A stretch of DNA of 64,000 nt from Roseimicrobium sp. ORNL1 (GTDB lineage: Bacteria; Verrucomicrobiota; Verrucomicrobiia; Verrucomicrobiales; Verrucomicrobiaceae), in assembly GCF_011044495.1 (NCBI RefSeq), contig NZ_CP049143.1, forward strand, positions 7,316,001-7,380,000, in the 5' to 3' direction. Position 1 is the stretch's first letter, and the number at the start of each line of letters is the position of its first letter. The notes beneath the pieces were generated by a model, which saw nothing but the letters and a program-made list of their open reading frames with translations, was not told where the DNA came from and ran no database searches. This document shows positions 8,457 through 17,542 of this stretch, one piece after another. The translations under genes were made by a program, and so were the position numbers.

Positions 8457-9464
8457 CTACTCCACCGTCGGATTTGGCTCCGCGCTGCCATCAGCCAGGC
8501 CGAGGGCCCACTTGATACCACCGAGGATGTGGGCCTGGTACTGCTTCGCGGTTTCGACCGGATTCACGCGGCCCTTCAACTCAGGGTCGGCGCTCCAGAG
8601 GTCTTCGCGGTGACCGAGGCTGGTGTAGAACACGCGGCCTTTGCCCGGTGTGCGCACCCAGGATACGGGGAAGTACTTCTTGTCCGCGGCATCGTTCGGG
8701 TGGTGGCGCAGATGCCAGATGGAGCGCACCTTGCTGCGGTCCTGGTTCTTGATGATGTACATCTCTTCCTGCTTCAGATTCCAGGTGTCACCGATTTCCG
8801 CATTGGCGGGGTGCTTCTTGTCCGCCGCCACGAGGTCCGCAGGCACCTGTGCTTTGTGCGTTTCGAATTCACCCTGGAGCATGTCGATGTACCCCGGGAA
8901 CTGGTGGAAGGTGTCGCTGGCGGAATGCATACCGATGAAGGCGTGGCCGTCTTCGATCCACTTGATGAAGCCTTCCTTGTCCGGCAGAGGCAGCATGCCG
9001 GTCGTGTTTGCGAAGATCACGGCGTCGATGCCCTTGGCCTTGAGATTGTCTGGGCTGAGCTTGGCAAGGGACTCGGCCATCTTCGTGTCGAGCTCGGCCT
9101 GCGCAGCCTTGGCCTGGGCTTCCACCTCAGGGGTCCACTTGGCCATCTGGGCGTTGAAGCCTTCCATGTCCTTCGCGTACTTGGCCTTCGCCTTGTCATC
9201 CGCATCGGCGGCCAGGTCCTTGGGCTTGTTCGGTTTCTTGGGCACGGTCACGTCAGGCTGCTGGCAATAGTCCACCACCTTGAAGGCGCCGGACTTCTCG
9301 CCGAGTTCAGCGATGGTCTTTTCCGCAAACGGAATGGAGCTGTGGCGGAAACCCGCCGTGGTGGTGACAACAATGACCTTCTTGGGCTCAGCGGCCTTGG
9401 ACGACTGCACGGGCAGCACGATGGCCCCGGCAAGAAGCAGGAGGAGGGAGGTACGACGTAGCAT
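8457..9464 (-). CDS. Secreted ThuA-domain protein
   Basis: The 335-residue protein has a signal peptide (MLRRTSLLLLLAGAIVLP) cleaved near KAAEP. The ThuA-like class-I glutamine-amidotransferase-like fold starts at VIVVTTTAGFRHSSIPFAEKTI (the conserved G-F-R-H). Later come FANTTGMLPLPDKEGFIKWIEDGHAFIGMHSASDTF, the ThuA core with the G-x-H-S-A-x-D motif, and a C-terminal PVSWVRTPGKGRVFYTSLGHREDLW. ThuA proteins are linked to sugar (trehalose) utilisation, and the exported form is very common in Verrucomicrobia and Planctomycetes. An Ala/Lys-rich insert of about 90 residues (100-155), probably helical, separates the first two parts. A strong terminator follows. Confidence 0.88.
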   Translation of the reverse strand: MLRRTSLLLLLAGAIVLPVQSSKAAEPKKVIVVTTTAGFRHSSIPFAEKTIAELGEKSGAFKVVDYCQQPDVTVPKKPNKPKDLAADADDKAKAKYAKDMEGFNAQMAKWTPEVEAQAKAAQAELDTKMAESLAKLSPDNLKAKGIDAVIFANTTGMLPLPDKEGFIKWIEDGHAFIGMHSASDTFHQFPGYIDMLQGEFETHKAQVPADLVAADKKHPANAEIGDTWNLKQEEMYIIKNQDRSKVRSIWHLRHHPNDAADKKYFPVSWVRTPGKGRVFYTSLGHREDLWSADPELKGRVNPVETAKQYQAHILGGIKWALGLADGSAEPNPTVE

Positions 9465-9647
9465 TTGATTACGGGGGATGACGGGATGTACTGACCCGCG
9501 CCAGTCAGAGAGCTGGAGCGGGTGGAGACATACGGAAAGACGGGCGACTAGCTTCCAAAATTAGGCGAGGTAGCGGTCAAAAGCGCCTCGCGAGCCTGCG
9601 GAATCCATGGCAGGAGGTTCTGCTCGCAGCCTGCGCCTCTTCCTTTC

Positions 9648-10118
9648 ATGACCCGGACCCTGCAATTCTTCCGCACTCGATGTCTCGACTGCAATGCGGA
9701 CTTCGCGATGCCTGCACTTCCGGATATGAGCTATGGCCAGTTCATCTGGTCGGGTGAGCGCGGCATTGGATTCGCGTACTTTGACGCCTGCGACAGCTCC
9801 ATCTTCGAACACATCAAGTCGGTGATGAAGAGGGCCGTGGGATATCCAACATCTCCCACCCACGAGGACACAGATCGCTTCCATTTCGTGGTCGCTGGGT
9901 GTGCCCGAAAGATTGAAGGACAGCAACTGGTACCCCACCATGTCTGCCCCACTTGCAGGTCGCGGAACGTGTCGCCGGATGACAACGAGCCGGTGGCAGA
10001 CTGCCAGGTGGAAGACGCGTCCTATGATGAGTTCCTGGCCAAACCAGCGTTGGAGCAGATCCTGATTGTGACCATCCTATGCAACAAGTGGTCTAAAAAG
10101 CGCCGCTCCAACCTGTGA
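9648..10118 (+). CDS. Hypothetical protein with two CxxC knuckles
   Basis: The 156-residue protein has C12-L-D-C15 near the N-terminus and C-P-T-C at about residue 104, so the two pairs could form one zinc ribbon. The middle includes MSYGQFIWSGERGIGFAYFDA and a Thr/Asp-rich loop; the end is basic (KKRRSNL). No signal peptide or membrane segment is present. I do not recognise the family. It is a single gene, divergent from ThuA and convergent with the DUF1501 gene. Confidence 0.65.
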   Translation: MTRTLQFFRTRCLDCNADFAMPALPDMSYGQFIWSGERGIGFAYFDACDSSIFEHIKSVMKRAVGYPTSPTHEDTDRFHFVVAGCARKIEGQQLVPHHVCPTCRSRNVSPDDNEPVADCQVEDASYDEFLAKPALEQILIVTILCNKWSKKRRSNL

Positions 10119-10129
10119 GGTGATGCACA

Positions 10130-10166
10130 AAAACAAAAAGGGGCGGCATCCCCCGATGCCGCCCCT
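10130..10166 (-). terminator. Rho-independent terminator of the DUF1501 gene
   Basis: An 11-bp GC-rich perfect stem (GGGGCGGCATC and complement) with a 4-nt loop is followed on the minus strand by TTTTTGTTT. It lies about 40 bp after the DUF1501 stop codon and just after the end of the convergent zinc-ribbon gene. Confidence 0.9.
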
Positions 10167-10207
10167 GCTTTCTGTCGATGGTCCGCCGCCTGAGACGGGC
10201 ATCGGCA

Positions 10208-11527
10208 TCAAGCAAATATGTCGACAAGGGGTTGCCCCTTGTCCGCGATGGTGAATGGACGCTTGCTGGGTGAGTACACCACTTGATCCAGCGGCAGGCC
10301 CAAGGCGTAGGCGATGGTCGCGTTGAACTGTGGGATCTCCACCTTGTTCTCGATGACTTCACGACCTTCCTTGTCCGTCTTGCCGTAGACATAACCACCC
10401 TTCACGCCGCCGCCGGCCATGATGCCGGAGAAGGCCTTCGGGTAGTGGTCACGGCCGACATTCACATTGATGTCGGGCGTGCGGCCGAATTCGGAAGTCA
10501 CCACCACGAGCGTTTCCTCAAGAAGGCCACGCGAATTCAGGTCGCTGAGCAGGCTGGCGAGCGCCTTGTCCAGCACATCGCAAAGTTCCGGCACGCGTAC
10601 GAAGTTGGCATTGTGCGTGTCCCAGCCACCGAGCGAGACTTCCACGAAACGCACCCCACGCTCCACGAGACGGCGGGCAAGAAGGCAACCCTGGCCGAAG
10701 GGCTCGGCGCCGTAGCTCTTGCGGGTCTCTTCATTTTCCTCGGTGAGGTCGAAGGCCTTGAGGTCTTCGCTCTTCATCATGGTCATCGCGTGGTCGTACA
10801 TGTCCGTGTACGCCTTCACATTGCGATGCGGGAAGGTGTTCCGGAAATCCTTGTCGAGTTCATCGGCCAGGGACATGCGGGCGGCAAAGCGGTCCTCGGA
10901 CAGGCCCTTCTGCACGCGCACGTTCTTGATGCCGTTCTCCGGATTGTTGACGAAGAGCGGATTGTAGCTCGCAGCCAGGAAGCCGGCGCCGGGGTGGCGG
11001 CTGTCATTGCCGATGAAGACGCTCTTCGGCAGCGTGCTGTTTCCAGTAGAGGGCTGGAAGGCGGTGAGCCACGAACCCATGGCGGGGTGGCGGATGGTGC
11101 CACGCAGCGTGTAGCTGGTGTGCATCATGTAGTTCCCCTGCTCATGCGCACCCTGCGTGGAGGTGAGCGAGTTCACCACACTGACGTGATGCATCTGCTG
11201 TGCGGTGAGCGGAAGGTACTCCGAAATGCGCACGCCGTCCGCGCTGGTCTTGATGGGCTTGGTGGGACCGGCGGTTTCCACGCCTTCCTTCACATCCCAA
11301 GTGTCCAGGTGCGTCTGGCCGCCGGACATGTAGAGGTAGATCACGTTCTTGGCCGTGGCCACCTGCTTGCCTTTGAAGGCGCCTTCAAAGGGTGCGGCCT
11401 GCGCCTTGTTCGTGAAGACGGAGGGAAGCAGTCCCACCCCGAGCAGCGTGCTCGCGGTACGGGCGGCGAACTGACGGCGCGACAGTTGGTCGCCACGGAG
11501 GAGGCTGGACTGAAGGGCGGTGCTCAT
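10208..11527 (-). CDS. DUF1501 domain protein, Tat-exported
   Basis: The 439-residue protein starts with a twin-arginine signal (SRRQFAARTASTLLGVGLLP, around residues 16-35, cleaved near KAQA). It continues with NVIYLYMSGGQTHLDTWDVK, the DUF1501 opening that resembles the alkaline-phosphatase/sulfatase fold. Later blocks are GSWLTAFQP, GCLLARRLVERGVRFVEVSLGGWDTHNANF and VVTSEFGRTPDINVNVGRDHYPKAFSGIMAGGGVKGG, all typical of DUF1501. It follows the DUF1549 gene on the same strand by 22 bp, the usual verrucomicrobial/planctomycetal pair that acts outside the cytoplasm. The biochemical role is unknown. Confidence 0.93.
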   Translation of the reverse strand: MSTALQSSLLRGDQLSRRQFAARTASTLLGVGLLPSVFTNKAQAAPFEGAFKGKQVATAKNVIYLYMSGGQTHLDTWDVKEGVETAGPTKPIKTSADGVRISEYLPLTAQQMHHVSVVNSLTSTQGAHEQGNYMMHTSYTLRGTIRHPAMGSWLTAFQPSTGNSTLPKSVFIGNDSRHPGAGFLAASYNPLFVNNPENGIKNVRVQKGLSEDRFAARMSLADELDKDFRNTFPHRNVKAYTDMYDHAMTMMKSEDLKAFDLTEENEETRKSYGAEPFGQGCLLARRLVERGVRFVEVSLGGWDTHNANFVRVPELCDVLDKALASLLSDLNSRGLLEETLVVVTSEFGRTPDINVNVGRDHYPKAFSGIMAGGGVKGGYVYGKTDKEGREVIENKVEIPQFNATIAYALGLPLDQVVYSPSKRPFTIADKGQPLVDIFA

Positions 11528-11549
11528 GGCTTTTGCGAGGGTGAGGGGC

Positions 11550-13901
11550 TTACTGAATGAAGATGAACTGCTGCGTGTTGATCAACGCGTAGATCAGATC
11601 GGAGATATCGAGGCCGGCATCGGAGCTCTGGGCCTTGTTCCAGATTTCGAGTTCCCGGGGCGTGGGCTTGCGGGTGAGCAGGGTCATGTAGATGGCTTCC
11701 ACCTTGTCATCCGGATAGGGCGCCTTGTTCACCGTGAGCATGAGCTGCGAGTAGCGCTCCATGATGCCGGGCAGAAGCTGGCTGTTCATCATGGCCAGGG
11801 CCTGGGGCACGGAGGCATCATAGTTCGCGTTCTCAATGGTCTCGCGGTCGCTCTGGCCAAACTCACGCAGGTAGTGGCCGCGAGGAGCGGGCGATTCGAT
11901 TTCCGCGGCTCGCAGCCAGTTGCGCATCTGGCCCACGCGGTAGTTCGCATAGCCCTTCCGCTCCTTCTCAGGGATGCCGTAGTACACGGCTTCCTGCATG
12001 AGCTCATCGAGCTGCTTCTGGCGCTCTGCCTTCACCTGCTCGTCGGTCTTCTCGGGCTTGTCGTAGCCGGGAATCTTGATGCGGTCCGCGTTCATGTCGG
12101 TGCTCGCGATCATGCCGCCGTTCATCATCATGGAGCTGTCCGAGGAAGCCACGACGGGGTCGCCGGGTTTGTCCGAAGTCTTCGCGCCACCCACGCTCGC
12201 GGCGAGCTTCTTCACGGCGGGCAGGTAGACCTGGTTGTTCACCTCCTGCCGGGCCAGACGCTGGAGGTCGCTCACCTTGCGGCTGAGTTCCTTGGCGGTC
12301 TGCTTGTCGTCATTAGCGCGGGCGTCGGCGATCTTCTTCTGCAGTTCCTTCACCTGGTCGGACTGCTCGCGATACTTCACGGCGGCCAGTTGCGCGCCCT
12401 TCAGCATTTCCTCGGGCGTGAGTTCGTTCAGCGCGTCACCCAGCTTCTTGGCAGCCAGCACGCGACGCTCACCAGCTTCGCGGGTGGGCAGGTTCGGCAT
12501 GTCCGGCGTGGGATTGATGAGGGCCACGAAGGAATCCCACATCTGCTCCGCGCTCATGCGACGCAAGACGGGACCGGTGAAATGGTAGGTCACGCCCGCG
12601 GGGATTTCCTCCCGCGTCACGGCACGCTGGTAGGCGCGGGTGTTCAGCAGCACGCGGAGATAGGCCTTCAGGTCATACTCGTTGCTCACCATGAGCTTCT
12701 CCAGCTGCTTCATGAGCTCCGGATTCATGGGGACGGTGCCTTCCATGAGTTCATCCACCGGCTCGATCTGGCCGAGGCCGAAGACCCTCTTCCAAAGACG
12801 GTTCGCAATCACGGTGGTGAAGCGGGGATTCTCCGGCGAGGTCATCCACTTGGCGAAGGCATCAAGCTTCTTTTCACCGGGAGCGGCCTTCAGCTCGTGA
12901 CCCATCATGGTGGAGGCGGAGACCACGGACTTCGGCTTGGCATCCGTGTACTGGTAGTCGTGCGGCAGGCGGAGTTCGCGCTTCGTATTGAAGCTCACCG
13001 AGGTGTAGCGCAGGCTGTTGCGCACATCGCCCAGCACTTCCTCCACGGGGCGCATCTCTTTGCGCTTCGCTTCGCTGGCAACACGGGCCTGCTTGCCCAT
13101 CTCCTCCATCTTGTCCTTGTAGGCCTTCCTCTCCTCCGGCGTCATGTTCTTTGTAGGGGGCGCCAGCTTGAACTTGTCGCGCTCGGCCTGGATCTCCTTG
13201 TTCATCATGTCGCGCGCGGCGACCTGCGTGGGACCGTAGTAGTCATTCGTCTCCACGCCATAGGTGAAGGCCGCCATCTGGTAGAACTGCATCTGCGACC
13301 ACTTGTCGAACGGATGATTGTGGCACTGGGCGCACTCGATGCGGGTGCCGAGGAAGACACGCACGGTATTCGCCAGGTTGTCCAGTGGCATGCCACGGTC
13401 GCGCATGTAGTAGCCAATCGCGCCGGAGTCCCAGGCATCTCCCTCTGCGGAAACCATTTCCTGCACGAACTTATCCCACGGCTTGTTCTGACGCAGGCTG
13501 TCCTTGATGTAATTCGTATATGCCGTGCCGGTGATGCCCCCTGCCTGGCCGTTCGACTGGGCGCGCAGGATATCAGCCAGATAATTGTACATGTGCTGCA
13601 CATAACCCTCGCTCGCCAGCAGGCGGTCGATGAGCTTCGTGCGCTTGTCCTTGTCCGTGGAACTCAGGAACTCCTCCGCCTCACGATGGGTGGGAATGCG
13701 GCCCACGACATCCAGATAAATGCGGCGCAGGAAAACATCATCGCTGATCGCGGGATTTCCCTGGAGCTTGTTGGCCTTCCAGTCCTTTTCCAGGATGGCA
13801 TCAATCTCCCGGGCAGCCTGTTGGGCATCGGGCTTGGCGGCCTGCAGGGTGAGCGAACCGAGCAGGACCACAAGGGGGGTAATCAACGAGGGCCTTTTCA
13901 T
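11550..13901 (-). CDS. DUF1549/DUF1553 protein with CxxCH motif
   Basis: The protein is about 783 residues from the chosen ATG (another ATG lies four codons upstream). It has a signal peptide (MKRPSLITPLVVLLGSLTLQA). DUF1549 follows, with DVFLRRIYLDVVGRIPTHREAEEFL and, at about residue 190, the heme-like C-A-Q-C-H-N-H-P-F-D-K-W motif. A charged, coiled central part comes next, then DUF1553 with NPRFTTVIANRLWKRVFGLG and the EEQMWDSFVAL region. The end is TLLTRKPTPRELEIWNKA plus a terminal helix. These proteins occur with DUF1501 partners, are secreted, and may bind c-type heme. The gene leads the pair; the wide gap upstream probably holds the promoter. Confidence 0.93.
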   Translation of the reverse strand: MKRPSLITPLVVLLGSLTLQAAKPDAQQAAREIDAILEKDWKANKLQGNPAISDDVFLRRIYLDVVGRIPTHREAEEFLSSTDKDKRTKLIDRLLASEGYVQHMYNYLADILRAQSNGQAGGITGTAYTNYIKDSLRQNKPWDKFVQEMVSAEGDAWDSGAIGYYMRDRGMPLDNLANTVRVFLGTRIECAQCHNHPFDKWSQMQFYQMAAFTYGVETNDYYGPTQVAARDMMNKEIQAERDKFKLAPPTKNMTPEERKAYKDKMEEMGKQARVASEAKRKEMRPVEEVLGDVRNSLRYTSVSFNTKRELRLPHDYQYTDAKPKSVVSASTMMGHELKAAPGEKKLDAFAKWMTSPENPRFTTVIANRLWKRVFGLGQIEPVDELMEGTVPMNPELMKQLEKLMVSNEYDLKAYLRVLLNTRAYQRAVTREEIPAGVTYHFTGPVLRRMSAEQMWDSFVALINPTPDMPNLPTREAGERRVLAAKKLGDALNELTPEEMLKGAQLAAVKYREQSDQVKELQKKIADARANDDKQTAKELSRKVSDLQRLARQEVNNQVYLPAVKKLAASVGGAKTSDKPGDPVVASSDSSMMMNGGMIASTDMNADRIKIPGYDKPEKTDEQVKAERQKQLDELMQEAVYYGIPEKERKGYANYRVGQMRNWLRAAEIESPAPRGHYLREFGQSDRETIENANYDASVPQALAMMNSQLLPGIMERYSQLMLTVNKAPYPDDKVEAIYMTLLTRKPTPRELEIWNKAQSSDAGLDISDLIYALINTQQFIFIQ

Positions 13902-13983
13902 GGCTAAGATCATTAACGACCGTCATCATTAGGATTTATCACAAATAATGCCCCGAATTTGGTGAATAAGCTTTCAGCCCAAT

Positions 13984-15447
13984 TCAGGGTTTCTCCGTGT
14001 AATCTCCCCCGTTCAGGCTTTTTGCCACGGACTCCAGCCAGCGCTCCAGGGCTTCCTGCATTTCAGGCACGCGCTCAGGCTGCTCCGCCAGCAGGACGCG
14101 GCTCTCATCAGGATCATTGGCGAGGTCATACAACTCCCAGCTCACATTGCCGGTCTGCGGGTCCTCCATGCGATGCAGCTTCCAGTTTCCGTCCAGCCAA
14201 GCCGCGTGACCAGGATACTTCTGCGGCGCGAAGTGCTCTTTGATCACTGCCGCGTCCGTGAAGGCCTGTGGCTCGGGCGTTGGATCGCGACCTTCTTTCT
14301 CCGCCGCCATCTGCTCTTCCATCCACTGCTTCGCCGGCGTGCCGATGCCTTTGATGGGCGAATCCCAGAAACCAATGGGCTGCGTGCGCTTCTTCTGCGC
14401 GCCCTCCAGCAGCGGGAGCAGGCTGATGCCATCCAGCGGGCGTGACTTGTCCGGCTCTATCTCGACGATATCCAGCAGCGTGGGGAAGATATCGCTGGTC
14501 ACGCATGGCTGAGTGATGACCTTCGGCTCGGGGAACTTCGCAGGCCACTCCAGCAGCGCGGGCACGGCGAGGCCGCCTTCATACACATCACCCTTGTTGC
14601 CTCGTCGGCCACCCGTGGAGCCGATTTTCGGGAGCGCGCCATTGTCGCTGCAGTACCACAGCAGGGTGTTCTTGCGCAGGCCAAGTTCCTTCAAGGTGCC
14701 GCGCAACTTTCCGAAGGCGCGATCCATCGCGGTGATCTCGCCGTAGAAGTCCTGCACATTCTTCGGTTGGTCCGCGTAAAGCGCGCGGTCGGCATCGAGG
14801 GCCTGGTGCGGATTGTGCGGCGAGCCGAACCACACCACGGCGAAGAAGCGCTGCTCCTTCTCCACGCTGTCCTTGATGAACTGGATGGCGAGATCCGCCG
14901 TGATGTCCGAGCTGTCTCCCTGGAACTGCGTGGCCTTCCCGCGATCACTCAAGATGGGATCGAGATCGAAGAAGTTCGGCGAGGACACCCACGCATCGAA
15001 CCCCTGCGCGCCGGGAGTGGTGGGCTGGTCTTTGCGCACGGAGCCGAGGTGCCACTTGCCGAAATGCCCGGTGCGATAGTCCGCGGGTTTCAACGCTTCT
15101 GCGAGGGTAGTCTCCTGCGGTCGCAACGGCCAGCCCCACTGGAAGACACCATAACGATTCGGCGTGCGCCCGGTGAGCACGCTGCCACGCGTGGGTGAGC
15201 ACACAGGAGCCGCGGCGTGGAAGTTGTCGAACCGCACGCCCTCCTTCGCCAGGGCATCGAAGTTCGGCGTCTTCAGGTGCGGATGCCCGTTGTACGCCAT
15301 GTCGCCCCAGCCCTGATCATCGGCCATCACGAGGACGATGTTCGGCAGGGCGTCCGCGGCGCGAGCGGCGGTGGAGACGGTCGCAGCAAGAACACCGGCA
15401 AAAACGGTAGCCACAGCGCAAGTCAGGCGGCGAAGGCAGATGAGCAT
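13984..15447 (-). CDS. Arylsulfatase-type sulfatase
   Basis: The 487-residue protein has a signal peptide ending in ARAA (about residue 31) and the sulfatase core. NIVLVMADDQGWGD supplies the metal-binding D43-D44. C83-S-P-T-R followed by GSVLTGR is the formylglycine signature, so it needs the formylglycine-generating enzyme, which is not in this window. H-x-x-x-G is seen in YRTGHFGKWHLG, and SDNGALPKIGSTGGRRGNKG completes the site. The product probably removes sulfate from glycans in the periplasm. It is transcribed toward the DUF1549 gene, with which it may share a degradation regulon. Confidence 0.95.
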   Translation of the reverse strand: MLICLRRLTCAVATVFAGVLAATVSTAARAADALPNIVLVMADDQGWGDMAYNGHPHLKTPNFDALAKEGVRFDNFHAAAPVCSPTRGSVLTGRTPNRYGVFQWGWPLRPQETTLAEALKPADYRTGHFGKWHLGSVRKDQPTTPGAQGFDAWVSSPNFFDLDPILSDRGKATQFQGDSSDITADLAIQFIKDSVEKEQRFFAVVWFGSPHNPHQALDADRALYADQPKNVQDFYGEITAMDRAFGKLRGTLKELGLRKNTLLWYCSDNGALPKIGSTGGRRGNKGDVYEGGLAVPALLEWPAKFPEPKVITQPCVTSDIFPTLLDIVEIEPDKSRPLDGISLLPLLEGAQKKRTQPIGFWDSPIKGIGTPAKQWMEEQMAAEKEGRDPTPEPQAFTDAAVIKEHFAPQKYPGHAAWLDGNWKLHRMEDPQTGNVSWELYDLANDPDESRVLLAEQPERVPEMQEALERWLESVAKSLNGGDYTEKP

Positions 15448-15584
15448 GAGGCCAAGCTACCGCAGGCGCTCCCTCTGAGGCAATGCCGCAGTGCACGCGG
15501 AAAGGAAAACTCTCGCCACTTGCAACCGCCTGCAACCCGGAGGCGTCTCCATCGTTTCAAGAGCGAACCCCCACCCGTCCCCAC

Positions 15585-16535
15585 ATGCCTTCCTTCCTGA
15601 CCCCCCGTTTCGCCGCCCTCGCCTCTGCCGGCGCCCTGCTGTTCCTGCATGCCGGCGCGGCAGTCAGCCATGCGGAGGGCATTGCCAAGACCTCCGCCAC
15701 CACCGGCAGTGCGGCGACGGCTGCCATCGCGGGCCAGCGCGTGTTTGTCTGCGCGCACAGTTTCATGATCTACACGGCGAAGCTGCTTCCACCCATGGCG
15801 CAGGCAGCGGGCATCGCCCATGTGAATGCGGGCCAACAGATGATTGGCGGCTCCAAGGTCATCCAGCATTGGGACCTGCCCGATGACAAGAACCGCGCCA
15901 AGGAAGCCCTGCGCTCCGGCAACGTGGATGTCATCACGCTCTCGCCTCATATCCTCATGCCCGACCCGGGCATCACGAACTTCACCAAGCTCGGTCTGGA
16001 GAAGAATCCTCACCTGCGCGTGCTGCTGCAGGCCTCCTGGCCCGCGCGCGATGGGCATCCGGAAAAAGGCTTCCAGAACGCGGAGCGCGATGCCCTGACC
16101 CTGGAAGGTCTGAACCAGATGCGAGCTGACCATCGCACCCTCTGGCTCGCCAAGCTCGAGGACCAGGTGCGCTCGCTCAATACCGAAGCCGGACATGATG
16201 CGGTGCACATCGTCCCCGTGAGTGATGCCGTGTTCGCCCTGCGCGAGCAGGTCATCAAGGGTACGGCACCGGGCATCTCGAAGCAGTCCGCGCTCTTCCG
16301 GGATCCACTGGGCCATCCGCAGGAGGTGCTCGCCACGCTGGTGACCTATTGCCACTTTGCCACCATCTACCAGCGCACCCCCGAAGGCCTGCCCGTGCCG
16401 GAGCAACTCAAGGAACAACCGCAGGCGGAGGCATTGAACAAACTGCTGCAGAAGCTGGCGTGGGAAGCGGTGGTGAACTATCCGCTCAGTGGGGTGAAAG
16501 TGGAGGGCGTTTCCACCACCTCGCAGCGGAGCTAG
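15585..16535 (+). CDS. Secreted hypothetical protein, SGNH-like outline
   Basis: From the chosen ATG the product is 316 residues with a signal peptide (LASAGALLFLHAGAAVSHA). The mature part starts RVFVCAHSFMIYTAKLLPPMA and then GGSKVIQHWDLP, followed by DVITLSPHILMPDPGITNF. This succession of hydrophobic strand, H-S motif and second strand resembles a SGNH hydrolase-like fold common in verrucomicrobial exported proteins. A canonical GDSL serine is replaced by the S in AHSF, so enzymatic activity is uncertain. It is divergent from the sulfatase, sharing the 137-bp upstream region. Confidence 0.55.
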   Translation: MPSFLTPRFAALASAGALLFLHAGAAVSHAEGIAKTSATTGSAATAAIAGQRVFVCAHSFMIYTAKLLPPMAQAAGIAHVNAGQQMIGGSKVIQHWDLPDDKNRAKEALRSGNVDVITLSPHILMPDPGITNFTKLGLEKNPHLRVLLQASWPARDGHPEKGFQNAERDALTLEGLNQMRADHRTLWLAKLEDQVRSLNTEAGHDAVHIVPVSDAVFALREQVIKGTAPGISKQSALFRDPLGHPQEVLATLVTYCHFATIYQRTPEGLPVPEQLKEQPQAEALNKLLQKLAWEAVVNYPLSGVKVEGVSTTSQRS

Positions 16536-16555
16536 TCCTTCACGCGCGGCAGCGA

Positions 16556-16711
16556 GATAGTGGCCGAGTTTCTCCGAAACTCGCTGCACTCTTAATGCGT
16601 CGAGGACGTATCAACTCCTGACCGCTTTTCATGAGTTCTGCACCATGTCTTTTGGATGTGCATCATGGACAACATCCACGTGCAGCGAGTTTCGGAGAAA
16701 CTCGGCCACTT
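16556..16711. repeat. Inverted pair of GTGGCCGAGTTTCTCCGAAACTCG hairpins
   Basis: The left copy (16556-16590) and the right copy (16681-16711) are reverse complements, both containing the palindrome GAGTTTC-TCC-GAAACTC and the TGCAGCGAG extension. They enclose about 90 bp without a gene. The same hairpin occurs singly at 8307-8333. Confidence 0.75.
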
Positions 16712-16767
16712 TCCTTGAGCAACACCGCCATTGACCTCCGCCCCCTCCCCGCGCATCTGTTTCCCAG

Positions 16768-17520
16768 ATGAAATTCACCTCCTTTAACGTGAACGGCGTG
16801 CGCGCGGCGATGGACAAGGGCCTGCGCGACTACCTGACTTCCTGCGACGCCGATGTGATCTGCCTTCAGGAGGTGAAGGCCCTGCAAGACCAGGCCGACC
16901 TGACGTTCCTCAAGGACTACGAGGTGCTCTGGAATCCCGCGGTGAAGAAGGGCTACTCCGGCACCGCGGTGCTCACCCGCATCCCGCCGAAGACCCATGT
17001 GCTCGGTGTGGGCATGCCGGAGCATGACAACGAAGGCCGCGTGATCACGGCGGAGTTCCCGGACTTCTACCTCGTGAATGTCTACACGCCGAACGCGCAG
17101 GAACAGCTCAAGCGCCTGCCCTATCGCCTGAAGTGGGACGCGGACTTCCGCACGTATCTCAAGCGGCTGGAACAGACCAAGCCCGTTTTCTCCTGCGGTG
17201 ACTTCAACGTGGCGCATGAGGAAATCGACATCGCGCGACCGAAGGAGAACAGGAAGAATCCCGGCTTCAGCGATGAAGAACGCGCCAGCTTCAGCGAACT
17301 GCTGAACGCCGGCTTCATCGATACCTTCCGCGAACTGGAGAAAGGCGCGCATCACTACTCCTGGTGGAGCTACCGCGCCAATGCCCGCGCGAACAACGTG
17401 GGTTGGAGAATCGACTACTGGCTCATGTCCCAGGCGCTGCGCCCGAAGCTGAAGGCGGCGCGCATCCGTCCGGATATCTACGGCTCGGACCATTGTCCGG
17501 TGGAGCTGGAGATTGGGTGA
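16768..17520 (+). CDS. xth: Exodeoxyribonuclease III / AP endonuclease
   Basis: The 250-residue protein has the full exonuclease III fold: MKFTSFNVNGVRA at the start, CLQEVKA (metal-binding Glu), GYSGTAVLTR, NVYTPNAQ, then CGDFNVAHEEIDIARP (catalytic D-x-N) and the closing YGSDHCPVELEI with the catalytic S-D-H. It acts in base-excision repair in the cytosol, cleaving 5' of abasic sites and removing 3' blocking groups. Length and motifs are complete. The gene is alone, preceded by the hairpin repeat, with no obvious operon partner. Confidence 0.96.
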   Translation: MKFTSFNVNGVRAAMDKGLRDYLTSCDADVICLQEVKALQDQADLTFLKDYEVLWNPAVKKGYSGTAVLTRIPPKTHVLGVGMPEHDNEGRVITAEFPDFYLVNVYTPNAQEQLKRLPYRLKWDADFRTYLKRLEQTKPVFSCGDFNVAHEEIDIARPKENRKNPGFSDEERASFSELLNAGFIDTFRELEKGAHHYSWWSYRANARANNVGWRIDYWLMSQALRPKLKAARIRPDIYGSDHCPVELEIG

Positions 17521-17542
17521 TGGTCGAACTCTGCTGTCCTCT

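Noticed and set aside
11520-13907. A 795-codon plus-strand open frame opposite the DUF1549/DUF1553 gene
   Set aside because: It is the antisense shadow of a clearly recognisable gene; its protein is His/Gly/Leu-rich with no family features, as expected from high GC third positions.
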